From Pseudoalteromonas sp. S16_S37 (GTDB lineage: Bacteria > Pseudomonadota > Gammaproteobacteria > Enterobacterales > Alteromonadaceae), in assembly GCF_014694405.1 (NCBI RefSeq), contig NZ_JAAUWV010000021.1:1-64000 (forward strand): a DNA stretch of 64,000 nt, in the 5' to 3' direction. Of the stretch, positions 36,937-44,525 are shown piece after piece. The notes under the pieces are model-generated. The model was given only the letters and a program-made list of their open reading frames with translations, was not told the origin of the DNA and searched no databases. Numbering within the stretch: position 1 is the first letter of the stretch; each line of letters starts with the position of its first letter. The translations under genes were made by a program, and so were the position numbers.

Positions 36937-37523
36937 CCTACCCAGCGGCATATTTTCAAGATAATAGCCAAGCGCGAATTTTAGCTTTAGTCGAGCAAGC
37001 GCCTTTAGCTACTATTTTATTTGCATCTGAGAGTGAGCAACTTAATGACGCCATCTATGCCCCTTTAGTATTTGATGAGTCACAACAACTGTTTATTGGT
37101 CATGTTGCAGCGAACAATCCACTTACCCAATACCAAAGCATCAAGGTAAAGATGCTGTTTCATGGCCCTAATGGCTATCTATCTCCCAATCATAGTGATG
37201 AATTAGTTGTACCAACTTGGCTTTATGCCAACACTCAACTGACTGGTGAGCTAATATTCGTACGTGAACATGAGCAAAAGTTGAGTATGATGAATTTTAT
37301 TACCGACCACTTTGAACAATCATTTGCAAACCCGTGGCCTGTATCAGCACTTGATGATGTAAAGCGTGATGCCATGTTTAAACACATTGAATTTTTCACG
37401 ATTTGCGTAAATAACTGGCAAGGCCACTTTAAGCTAAGCCAACATAAACCACAGCGGGTGAGAGAGCAAATCAAGCAGAGCTTATCAGACCAAGGCAGCA
37501 CAGCGCTCGCCGAGCAAATCTAG
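36933..37523 (+). CDS. FMN-binding PaiB-family protein
   Basis: A 196-residue protein of the PaiB-like FMN-binding split-barrel family. Characteristic segments are ILALVEQAPLATILF, a strand HVAANNPLTQYQS, FHGPNGYLSPN and VPTWLYANTQLTGEL. Bacillus PaiB was described as a negative regulator, but many family members may be flavin-dependent enzymes or FMN-binding sensors. It overlaps the GNAT gene by 4 bases and is followed by a good terminator. Confidence 0.85.
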   Translation: MTYPAAYFQDNSQARILALVEQAPLATILFASESEQLNDAIYAPLVFDESQQLFIGHVAANNPLTQYQSIKVKMLFHGPNGYLSPNHSDELVVPTWLYANTQLTGELIFVREHEQKLSMMNFITDHFEQSFANPWPVSALDDVKRDAMFKHIEFFTICVNNWQGHFKLSQHKPQRVREQIKQSLSDQGSTALAEQI

Positions 37524-37558
37524 CTGGTGCCTATAAGAGCCTAATAAAAACATACAAA

Positions 37559-37598
37559 GCAGAGGTATAAAGCATCGTTATAACCTCTGTGCCTTTTT
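37559..37598 (+). terminator. Rho-independent terminator after the PaiB-like gene
   Basis: GCAGAGGTATAA pairs with TTATAACCTCTGTGC across a 7-base loop (one bulged base), followed by CCTTTTT on the plus strand. An A-rich run before the stem (near 37546-37557) would give a weaker T-run on the minus strand, so it may serve the converging gene at 37607 too. Confidence 0.8.
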
Positions 37599-37606
37599 AC
37601 TGATAA

Positions 37607-38095
37607 CTAGAGAAGTATATTGCGAATAATTTGTGCAGCTTGAGACAAATCAACTAAGCGCCTAGCCGCCTCTTCACTTTTTATGCCCTGTATAGCCTCA
37701 AAATCATCCAAAAAAAGCGCATGATCATAGTTTTTGGTGTAAGGGTTTCTTACATACACTAGCACGTAACAACGCATTGCAACCTTGTCTAGCGTTCTAA
37801 AAAAGTTAATATCATTCGACGTAATTTTAGGTTTAATAGTACCGCGCATATGTTCAATAAACACATGCTTCACGTACACAGACTGATTATTTAGGCGATA
37901 CTTAACTACATTTGAAAGGCCAAGCTCACCTGAGCACTGCGTATAAATATCCTTACCTAATTGCACTATTTTCTTCTCGCCAAATAAATGCTGCATAATA
38001 CGACTCAACAGAGAGGTACTTTCAGTTTCTCTGCTTGCAGTATTAACAAATACAGATCCATGATCAGGCACGGCACGAACCGTTGATAAATGCAC
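37607..38095 (-). CDS. Unknown protein, 162 residues
   Basis: Not recognised. The start is set at the GTG at 38095 because AAGGAGG ends 6 bases before it; a longer reading from 38155 adds basic residues with no binding site. The product VHLSTVRAVPDHG... is soluble and of mixed alpha/beta pattern with no signal peptide or membrane segment. It contains VKHVFIEHMRG, a basic patch RCYVLVYVRNPYTKNYDHALFLDD and a helical end. It is a single-gene unit between the PaiB terminator and the SYLF terminator. The very strong Shine-Dalgarno sequence argues for a real gene. Confidence 0.7.
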   Translation of the reverse strand: MHLSTVRAVPDHGSVFVNTASRETESTSLLSRIMQHLFGEKKIVQLGKDIYTQCSGELGLSNVVKYRLNNQSVYVKHVFIEHMRGTIKPKITSNDINFFRTLDKVAMRCYVLVYVRNPYTKNYDHALFLDDFEAIQGIKSEEAARRLVDLSQAAQIIRNILL

Positions 38096-38312
38096 TTTTA
38101 ACCTCCTTGTTGTTAACAATTTCCACACAAAATAGGATTTGCACTGTCGCGTCAAAACGCTTCAACCCTACATGTACGATGACTCTATGTGCTAATTTCT
38201 CATAGCTAAATATTAATATGTTAATAGGAGGGATAAAAAAGCAAAATAAAACACACCAAAGTTAAATAAACGTATATTTTAACGCGATTTTGTACTCAAA
38301 ATAACCGAAAGT

Positions 38313-38341
38313 AAAAAACGCCAATCTGTTCAATTGACGTT
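38313..38341 (-). terminator. Rho-independent terminator of the SYLF gene
   Basis: On the minus strand, arms equal to AACGTCAAT (38341-38333) and ATTGGCGTT (38325-38317) pair with one G-T pair over a 7-base loop. A run of T follows (A-run 38313-38318 on the plus strand). It lies 39 bases past the SYLF stop. Confidence 0.78.
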
Positions 38342-38379
38342 TTCGGTATAAAGTGGGTGTTTTTCGCGCTAAATATTTA

Positions 38380-38943
38380 CTAATTCAGGTCTTTATCTAC
38401 CCAAAACTTAGTGCCTTTTAAAACGGCCTGTAATGCAAGACCCGTTTGTGTCAAAGAGTAAACGGTTACATCATCTACCACTACTTCAGCGGCGATGGCA
38501 CCACCTTGATGCTTATGCTTTGCAGCGGCGTCTGCATTACCACCAAACGCCCAGCCATGCTCAATAAATCTTGCTAACGCCTCAGGAGTGTGAAAGACCA
38601 TAACAATGCTAAAGTCTTTGGCACCAATTCCCAATCCAATACCAGCTTCTGCCATATTCATATAAGTTCTTGCACCTGTTTGCCGGTTGACGGCGACGCC
38701 ATACCCACCGCCAAAGCTTGCAAAAATAACGTTAACATTCGCATTGTCAAATACTGCATAGCCCGCTGAATTTGCGATTTGCTGCTGTACATCAGGTTTT
38801 TCTTCGTACAACCTAGAGAGTACATCACTACGCATATTTTCAACTGCAGCACGTTTTTGTTCAACCGAGGCGCCGCCAGACGTTGCGCACCCAGCCGTAA
38901 GCAAAATACTCATTAGTACAAAAACCATAAAACTGTTTTTCAT
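38380..38943 (-). CDS. SYLF-domain (YSC84-like) lipoprotein
   Basis: A 187-residue lipoprotein. Start placed at 38943, where GGAG stands 7 bases before the ATG; the longer reading from 38967 lacks this. The signal peptide ends in the lipobox LLTAGC with Cys19. The mature part has the SYLF features YAVFDNANVNVIFASFGGGYGV, GIGLGIGAKDFSIVMVF and the closing GLALQAVLKGTKFW. SYLF proteins bind lipids; bacterial members are envelope proteins of unclear role. It may be transcribed from the promoter-like element at 39154-39190, with a terminator in between. Confidence 0.87.
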   Translation of the reverse strand: MKNSFMVFVLMSILLTAGCATSGGASVEQKRAAVENMRSDVLSRLYEEKPDVQQQIANSAGYAVFDNANVNVIFASFGGGYGVAVNRQTGARTYMNMAEAGIGLGIGAKDFSIVMVFHTPEALARFIEHGWAFGGNADAAAKHKHQGGAIAAEVVVDDVTVYSLTQTGLALQAVLKGTKFWVDKDLN

Positions 38944-39054
38944 TTTATAACTCCATGCGTGAATCAAATTTGACTACCCTTATGCAGTTATAGCGTAGCA
39001 GCTATTGTATGGCTATTAACTGAATGACATTGTTCAATGAATTAATTGACAGGC

Positions 39055-39079
39055 ATAAAAAAGGCCGCTTAACGCGGCC
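39055..39079 (-). terminator. Orphan minus-strand terminator
   Basis: GGCCGC (39063-39068) and GCGGCC (39074-39079) form a perfect stem with loop TTAAC. On the minus strand it is followed by six T (A-run 39057-39062). No protein gene on the minus strand ends here: the next one upstream stops at 39920 beyond an opposite-strand gene. It therefore ends a non-coding transcript or attenuates the SYLF gene. Confidence 0.75.
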
Positions 39080-39150
39080 AACATCATGGGTAATCATGAA
39101 GGGATAAGTGTGAAAACGAGTACAGTGTATAGCTGCCATTAATAAAATAA
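39055..39150 (-). ncRNA. Candidate small RNA or attenuated leader upstream of the SYLF gene
   Basis: A promoter-like element (39154-39190) and a T-tailed hairpin (39055-39079), both on the minus strand, bracket about 95 bases without an evident coding frame. The layout is that of a short intergenic sRNA. Alternatively it is the leader of the SYLF gene (start 38943) with conditional termination. The 5' end is approximate. No known RNA family was recognised. Confidence 0.4.
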
Positions 39151-39153
39151 AAC

Positions 39154-39190
39154 CACATTATTGCAGACTATAACATCGAAAAAACCGAAC
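39154..39190 (-). promoter_or_regulatory. Promoter-like repeat, copy A
   Basis: This 37-base stretch matches 40819-40855 at 29 of 37 positions when compared by eye. On the minus strand both read T-run, CGATGT, a variable middle, then CTG(C/T)AATAAT. Copy B lies 69-105 bases upstream of the carbonic-anhydrase-like gene, in promoter position, so copy A is likely a promoter of the same type. The shared AATAAT resembles a -10 box. Confidence 0.5.
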
Positions 39191-39290
39191 TATTTTAATC
39201 AATTTAATTACTTTAAATTAGCTTTAAACCTTTTTGAAAATCTACGCGACTAACCTTTTAAACCCAATTTAGTTACTAAAGGAATCAGTC

Positions 39291-39863
39291 ATGTTTAAAC
39301 GTATTGCAACAACAGTTTGTGTAGGAGTAACGGTCGCTTATATTTCTACATCTTTTGCCAGTAGCACAAAGAAAGACTCGAATATACAAACAGCTAACAA
39401 AGATGAATATCGAATTTTGGTTTTCAATGATTGCGAAAAAATACTTGAGAAGCATTTAAATAAAGAGCAAGTGAATAGCTTTTTGGCACTAGAGGAGCAG
39501 TCAGAACTCATGCGCAAGCTTGAAAAACCAATTCACGCCGTTTCACAGCAGATGAGTACACTTGGGCGTGAAGTAGAAGCTATGTCACGCAAAGCCTTTG
39601 TCGAAGACTACGAAACATTCACAATAGACAAAACCCTATTAGCCGAGCAAAAAAGATTATCAAAACAACTAGAAGCACTAGCGGATGCACATGAAGGCGA
39701 CTTTAATGCACTAGAGAAACAAGGGCGAAATGTAGAGTCTGCAGCCAAACGATTCGAATCAACAATCAAGCCACTTGTAGCAGATTTAGAAAACTCACAT
39801 ATACAAATTTTAGAGCCCGGAGAAACGGCCAAACCTTGTGACGCCTTTATCAAACACATCTAA
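39291..39863 (+). CDS. Periplasmic coiled-coil protein, unknown
   Basis: Not recognised as a named family. A 190-residue protein with a signal peptide (about 1-23, ending SFA) and AAGGA before the ATG. The mature part is largely helical and charged, with heptad-like stretches at about 60-100 and 115-165. Two Cys (in NDCEKIL and KPCDAF) near the ends of the mature chain could form a disulfide. It forms a single-gene unit between the sRNA candidate and a terminator. Confidence 0.75.
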   Translation: MFKRIATTVCVGVTVAYISTSFASSTKKDSNIQTANKDEYRILVFNDCEKILEKHLNKEQVNSFLALEEQSELMRKLEKPIHAVSQQMSTLGREVEAMSRKAFVEDYETFTIDKTLLAEQKRLSKQLEALADAHEGDFNALEKQGRNVESAAKRFESTIKPLVADLENSHIQILEPGETAKPCDAFIKHI

Positions 39864-39876
39864 CCTGCCAGATATT

Positions 39877-39907
39877 GAGCCGACTTAAATATTACCTCTG
39901 TCGGCTC
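39877..39907. terminator. Hairpin between converging genes
   Basis: GAGCCGAC (39877-39884) pairs perfectly with GTCGGCTC (39900-39907) over a 15-base loop. It sits between the ends of the coiled-coil gene and the carbonic-anhydrase-like gene and may act in both directions. T-runs are weak on both sides. Confidence 0.6.
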
Positions 39908-39919
39908 TATGTTTAACTG

Positions 39920-40750
39920 CTACTGTAACATTGGTGATAAATGCTCTGGAGCTGTCACTAAATCTCTTACTCCATGCGCTGCAGTTTCATTAAATGGATT
40001 TTGCTTACACCACTTTGCCACGCTATTGATATCTGTTTTTAATACCTTAGGGCGGACACTCCAAGTAACTTTAAAAGGTGAAGATTTATCATTGTAGCTA
40101 GGTCCAGTTGTTGATCCCGTATATTCTACAGGTGTACCAGTTTTTGTGGGCAGGTTCACAGCCTGATAGTAACCATCTACTTGGGCAAACTCACTCAGTG
40201 TATTGAAGTTTTCACCATAACCGTCATTGGTTAATACCATAACTTGTGCTTCTACACGCAGCTGTGGGTTTTTGATGTGCTCACTTAAACACGCACCTAA
40301 CGTAGCACCAGGTTGAACGGGGGCAGTGGTATAAACATAATGTAATTCAATCGTATCCCCAGAGTTCAAGCCATCATCATTATTTTGACATATTGCTTGC
40401 TCTAGTGGCTGGCGCTCATATTCGCTTAGTTGACCTGAATACAAAAAGCCTGCTTGACTAGAGCCCGCCTTTACAGGCTTTGTAAACTCTCCACCGCGAT
40501 GCTCAGCATTTTTATGAAAATGAATATTACATAAGTTTAGTACTGAACGCTTCGGCGCTTTTGAGAAAATAATCGGGTTGTGTCCTTTTTCGCTATCAAT
40601 ATCTCTTGGCGATTGCGGACCATACAATGTTAACGCCTTTACATCTGAGGCGTGCTCTTTGACATTATTATGGGCATGATTATTTGAGGCAAATACCACG
40701 TTTGGCACTGCAATACTTAACGCAATAGCTAAAACGGATTCATTCTTCAT
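39920..40750 (-). CDS. Delta-class carbonic-anhydrase-like secreted protein
   Basis: A 276-residue protein with a signal peptide (about 1-21, ending VFA) and GAGGAA 7 bases before the ATG. The mature chain has LCNIHFHKNAEHRGGEF and, about 75 residues on, DTIELHYVYTT: a His-x-His pair plus a third His on a neighbouring strand, the zinc-site layout of carbonic anhydrases. The surrounding sequence resembles the delta/cadmium-type family found in some marine bacteria. It would interconvert CO2 and bicarbonate in the periplasm. Four or more Cys could form disulfides. The class is recalled from motif likeness, not from a search. Confidence 0.68.
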   Translation of the reverse strand: MKNESVLAIALSIAVPNVVFASNNHAHNNVKEHASDVKALTLYGPQSPRDIDSEKGHNPIIFSKAPKRSVLNLCNIHFHKNAEHRGGEFTKPVKAGSSQAGFLYSGQLSEYERQPLEQAICQNNDDGLNSGDTIELHYVYTTAPVQPGATLGACLSEHIKNPQLRVEAQVMVLTNDGYGENFNTLSEFAQVDGYYQAVNLPTKTGTPVEYTGSTTGPSYNDKSSPFKVTWSVRPKVLKTDINSVAKWCKQNPFNETAAHGVRDLVTAPEHLSPMLQ

Positions 40751-40818
40751 TTTCTGGTTCCTCTAAAAAGGTAGGCGGGAAAAAGAAAAGTGTAATAGCA
40801 GCTTTTATATTTAAAAAT

Positions 40819-40855
40819 CATATTATTACAGTCATTTACATCGAAAAAAACGAGC
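40819..40855 (-). promoter_or_regulatory. Promoter-like repeat, copy B, upstream of the carbonic-anhydrase-like gene
   Basis: Second copy of the 37-base element at 39154-39190. Minus-strand reading: T-run, CGATGTAAATGACTGTAATAAT. It is 69 bases from the gene start, a normal promoter distance. Conservation across the whole stretch, not only at a -10 box, suggests a shared regulator or sigma factor. Confidence 0.5.
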
Positions 40856-41240
40856 AAAGGTCGTACACAGCGCCAAAGCTAAAGCTAAAACGGGTTTACT
40901 CTGCACCGCCTCTGTCAGCATGAATTATATATTCACACCATAACGTTAATTGAGGAAAAAATGTTAATCTTGAAAATATAACAACTTGATAAATAACAAC
41001 ATAATAAACTTAAACACAATAATCTACACCTTAACCCTGATTCCCTTGCAGTGTTATTCAGTTTTATTACTTTGCGGTAAAAAGCCACCGTATACACTTT
41101 GTTGAAAAGAGCGCGTGATGAGTGTGGTTTTTAGAAAATCCGACCTTAAATTAGTACCAATATAAATACTTAACTATCAGATTATTAATAGTCGCGCTTT
41201 AATCCTCCCTTACAGCTAGCTTTATTACTGTTGCAATGAC

Positions 41241-41258
41241 TCCTGACATTCCCTGACA
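41241..41258. promoter_or_regulatory. Tandem CTGACA operator-like repeat
   Basis: TCCTGACA (41241-41248) and CCCTGACA (41251-41258) repeat at a 10-bp step, one helical turn, 57 bases before the ABM-domain gene. The YafY-type regulator encoded just downstream is a likely binder. No binding data are available. Confidence 0.45.
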
Positions 41259-41314
41259 GTCGCATGTGGTTCAATTGTTCCGAGTTAAACAAACCAACCA
41301 ATTAAGGAAATCAT

Positions 41315-41632
41315 ATGTCTCAAAATGTATTTGAAATAGTTGAATTTAAACTGGCTAACGGTGTGAGCGAAGCTGACTTTCTACCGCTAAGCGATGCCTT
41401 TCAGAAGTTTTTAACCCAACAGCCTGGATTTATGTATCGCTCACTTGCTACCCAGCAAGATAATGAAGGATATGTGGACATCAGTTACTGGCAATCAGCA
41501 CAAGACTTAGATAACTGTGAACAAGCCTTCAACAGCAGCACAGTATGCAAGGAATTCGTTGCCCTCATCGACAAAGACTCTATCGTCATGACACGTCATG
41601 CCATCATTGCACAAACATCATGTAATGGATAA
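41315..41632 (+). CDS. Small ABM-like (ferredoxin-like fold) protein
   Basis: A 105-residue protein with AAGGAAA before the ATG. EIVEFKLANGVSEADFLPLSD, QQPGFMYRSLA and YVDISYWQSAQDLDNCEQAF follow the strand-helix-strand pattern of the antibiotic-biosynthesis-monooxygenase-like dimeric alpha/beta-barrel family. Members are small cofactor-free oxygenases, heme binders or stress proteins; catalysis here cannot be told. It is followed after 39 bases by a YafY-type regulator gene, a common pairing. Confidence 0.75.
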   Translation: MSQNVFEIVEFKLANGVSEADFLPLSDAFQKFLTQQPGFMYRSLATQQDNEGYVDISYWQSAQDLDNCEQAFNSSTVCKEFVALIDKDSIVMTRHAIIAQTSCNG

Positions 41633-41671
41633 GCTGCAGACACATTAAAAAAAGGCCATAAGTACGTTCGT

Positions 41672-42370
41672 ATGCATAAATCAGAGCGATTATTTCAGCT
41701 AGTAAATTTACTAAAAGGTAGACGGCTTGCGATCACCGCTAAGCAACTGGCTGAGCGCTTTGAAGTGTCCGAGCGTACTATTTACCGCGACATTGAGTCT
41801 TTGCAAGACTCAGGCGTACCTATTCATGGAGAGGCCGGAATAGGTTATATCATTGACGATCATCCTCTACCACCGATGATGTTTAACGTTGATGAACTCA
41901 CCGCATTGTTACTTGGTAGCAAAATGGTTGGGGCATGGACAGATCCGACTTTAAGTGGCCATGCAAAAGCTGCAATCGAAAAAATTGAAGCTGTGCTTCC
42001 GCCGCACCTTAAACAACAAAGTGACCATTCCCCTTATTTGGTTTCGAGTTTTAATCATGGCAAAAAGCAGCAAGATTTTAGTGAGTCACTACGTAAAGCG
42101 ATAGCATCGTGCACCCGCGTCGAGCTGCAATATAGTGATGTGAATGACACCCCAAGTAACAGAGTCATTGAACCTTTAGGGTTGGTTTATTGGGGTGGCA
42201 AGTGGACGCTCATCGCCTTTTGCTTGTTGCGCCAAGATTACCGTGAGTTTCGCTTAGATCGCATGCAAAAATTAACTATCACCAACAACCACTTTGTCAA
42301 ACACAAAGAAAAAAACTTAGAGCATTATATCGCCTTGATCAGAGCTAAATATGCCAAGCAATGTGACTAA
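41672..42370 (+). CDS. YafY-type transcriptional regulator (HTH plus WYL domain)
   Basis: A 232-residue regulator. The N-terminal helix-turn-helix is seen in LAERFEVSERTIYRDIESLQDSG (about 23-45). The C-terminal WYL-type domain shows YWGGKWTLIAFCLLRQDYREFRLDRM, where the usual Trp-Tyr-Leu is replaced by Trp-Thr-Leu. WYL domains sense small ligands or nucleic acids. It probably controls itself and the ABM gene through the CTGACA repeat, and might affect the oxidase genes downstream, which start about 200 bases later. Confidence 0.86.
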   Translation: MHKSERLFQLVNLLKGRRLAITAKQLAERFEVSERTIYRDIESLQDSGVPIHGEAGIGYIIDDHPLPPMMFNVDELTALLLGSKMVGAWTDPTLSGHAKAAIEKIEAVLPPHLKQQSDHSPYLVSSFNHGKKQQDFSESLRKAIASCTRVELQYSDVNDTPSNRVIEPLGLVYWGGKWTLIAFCLLRQDYREFRLDRMQKLTITNNHFVKHKEKNLEHYIALIRAKYAKQCD

Positions 42371-42567
42371 ATTACGAGCTTCAACTAGCCTTTTCCTCCA
42401 ATTATGAATTTGTCACTGTAACGTCGCGTAATTGGCGATTTTCAAGATAGTGCATACACTTATGCCTCGAGCTGATTGGCTCAACTCCACCCACATTTGC
42501 TTGTTCACGCCAAACGAAAACCGCTTAGGTGGTGAACATGGGCAAATTTAAGTCAAGGAATATTTTT

Positions 42568-44520
42568 ATGACTCAAACAGTTACAGACAAAACAATCGTA
42601 AGTGCAGCGATTTACCCTCCCATCGGTGTAATGCGTGTTGGTAATAGTGAACAAGATTTTTTTATCGGCCCAGAGGTAAACGACCCACCCGCACGCACAG
42701 AGAACTTTTATCGTGATAGCAGTGGTGCACTAAAACGCCAAGCAGCGCGCTTTAGAGTCTATGGCTTAAACAGCCAAGGGCAAATCGTGCAAGAGCTAAC
42801 AGCTGAAAATGCCACTATTACTTGGCATGCAAGGCTTGCCAATCAAAAAGCCTCTTGGTATGAATTTCAACTTGCTTTGGATATTCCTGAAGCGGCAAAA
42901 GCCAAACCCTCCTATCTTCGTAATAAAGAAACCGTTGATCGCAGCACTTTGCTAATTGATGGCGGCGAGCACCAGCTCTGCGGTATCAAACAAGATGGCA
43001 GTAATACTAAGTTTGTCGGCAAGTTTGAAGGTAAAAGTGTGTACTTAGGTGAAATGCGCACTGATGAACAGGGCCGCCTATTAATGCTTGGCGGACACGG
43101 TAAATCTGAGAACCTAAAAGGTGAGCCAGCAGTCACCTTTGGTAACAACGAAGGTTGGTACGATGATACGTCTGATGGCCCTATCAATGCGCAAGTTATG
43201 TTTAACGGCCAAGCACTGACTGTAAAACCTGCTTGGGTAGTCTGTGCGCCACCTGATTATGCGCCACAGCAAAAATCTGTGCGTACTATGTGGGACTTAA
43301 TGCGCGATGTTGCTGTTACCGCGGGTATGCTACCAAAACCTGGTAAGCCATCGTTTACTCATGATATTTTGCCTATTTTCCAGCGTATGACCAACTTGCA
43401 GTGGGTAAATGCGGGATTTGCAGCAGGCTTTGGTTGGGACAGCCCATTTGATTTTACCAGTGAGCAGTGGATAACCAAGCTCGCTGATCCGTCACCCATT
43501 TGGCAAGAAAGACGTCGCACACTTTACCACAACTTTAGACGCTTGGACTGTGAGTTCTCAACAGCTGATGATCCGAGCAATACCACCTCTTGGAATCCAG
43601 AACCCAGCGCGTTGTCAGTGCAGCAATGGCCTTGGTTATACGGCGATGCCATGGGCGTTAACGCTAATTTGTCACCAAGACAGTTTGTATCGCTCACACG
43701 TATACAGCTAAACGCATTAGCACAATGGGTTGAAGGCGATTTTATTGCCGATTACAACCCTAACTACCTAGCGCCAAAAGAAATTACTGATGTACCAGTG
43801 CAAGAGCAGCCTGATATGCTCACCCGTGCTGCAATGGAGTTTTGCTTAGCCGATGCCTTTCACCCAGGCTGTGAAATGACCTGGCCAATGCGTACAGCCG
43901 GTATGTACAGTGAAGCATTTCGCTTACATCACGCTGACAACACAGCGCCCACGCACGGCATCAATTATGGTCCTGTGATGACACCGGAAATCACCCGACA
44001 ACCTGATGGGCCTTTACTGAGCGGGCAAGTTGCCGGTGGTATTACGCGTTGGATGGCTATCCCTTGGCAAACAGATACCGCCAGTTGTCGAGATGGCTAT
44101 AACGCAGCATATGACCCATATTTACCTACATTTTGGCCGGCACGTGTGCCAAACAATATGCTTAACCAAACAAACTACAGCATAGTGATAAATGAGAAAG
44201 AGCCTTTTGAAAAGCGCCAAGCCGCGTTCAATGAGCGGGAGTTCTGGTTAGATGATTTGCCTATTGGTCCGTCAAACGACTATGAAGCGCAGATTAATTC
44301 CATGATCACAGGGTTTGGTCAACTCGCTATTGTGCTTGAGCAGACGGAAAAGGGCGTTGTGGGCTTCCCTGAAACGATGCAAGTGGGTATGACACCACCA
44401 AGCAACGCGGAAGCTGCATCGTTCAAACAGTTAAAACGTACGCAATTTGACCAACACGATAACGCGCCGCATCGCCCTGATTTGAGCCGCACTGACAAAG
44501 CAAACAGATATAAGGACTAA
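42568..44520 (+). CDS. LodA/GoxA-family cysteine-tryptophylquinone amino acid oxidase
   Basis: A 650-residue quinoprotein. The start is set at the ATG at 42568, which has AAGGAA 7 bases upstream; an open frame runs 13 codons further. Family enzymes oxidise an amino acid (lysine epsilon-oxidase LodA, glycine oxidase GoxA), release ammonia and hydrogen peroxide, and kill competing bacteria. The cofactor is made from a Cys and a Trp. Here WQTDTASCRDGY gives Cys507 with Asp503 four residues before, the same spacing as Asp512/Cys516 of LodA. The partner Trp is probably Trp560 (REFWLDD). FWPARVPNN is a conserved family segment. There is no signal peptide, as usual for the family. Substrate cannot be told from sequence by eye. 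Confidence 0.9.
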   Translation: MTQTVTDKTIVSAAIYPPIGVMRVGNSEQDFFIGPEVNDPPARTENFYRDSSGALKRQAARFRVYGLNSQGQIVQELTAENATITWHARLANQKASWYEFQLALDIPEAAKAKPSYLRNKETVDRSTLLIDGGEHQLCGIKQDGSNTKFVGKFEGKSVYLGEMRTDEQGRLLMLGGHGKSENLKGEPAVTFGNNEGWYDDTSDGPINAQVMFNGQALTVKPAWVVCAPPDYAPQQKSVRTMWDLMRDVAVTAGMLPKPGKPSFTHDILPIFQRMTNLQWVNAGFAAGFGWDSPFDFTSEQWITKLADPSPIWQERRRTLYHNFRRLDCEFSTADDPSNTTSWNPEPSALSVQQWPWLYGDAMGVNANLSPRQFVSLTRIQLNALAQWVEGDFIADYNPNYLAPKEITDVPVQEQPDMLTRAAMEFCLADAFHPGCEMTWPMRTAGMYSEAFRLHHADNTAPTHGINYGPVMTPEITRQPDGPLLSGQVAGGITRWMAIPWQTDTASCRDGYNAAYDPYLPTFWPARVPNNMLNQTNYSIVINEKEPFEKRQAAFNEREFWLDDLPIGPSNDYEAQINSMITGFGQLAIVLEQTEKGVVGFPETMQVGMTPPSNAEAASFKQLKRTQFDQHDNAPHRPDLSRTDKANRYKD

Positions 44521-44525
44521 AAACC

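Larger units (their letters stand above)
40751..41314. other. Long intergenic region between divergent genes
   Basis: No gene seen. It holds promoter-like repeat copy B on the minus strand (40819-40855) and, before the ABM-domain gene, the tandem CTGACA element at 41241-41258. The rest is AT-rich with no clear hairpin or coding frame. Confidence 0.55.

Noticed and set aside
39608..39859. 83-residue Cys/Ser-rich minus-strand frame
   Set aside because: Antisense to the coiled-coil gene, which has a signal peptide and good ribosome binding site.
42503..42537. GTTCAC/GTGAAC inverted repeat before the quinoprotein gene
   Set aside because: Only six paired bases over a long spacer; could be chance.
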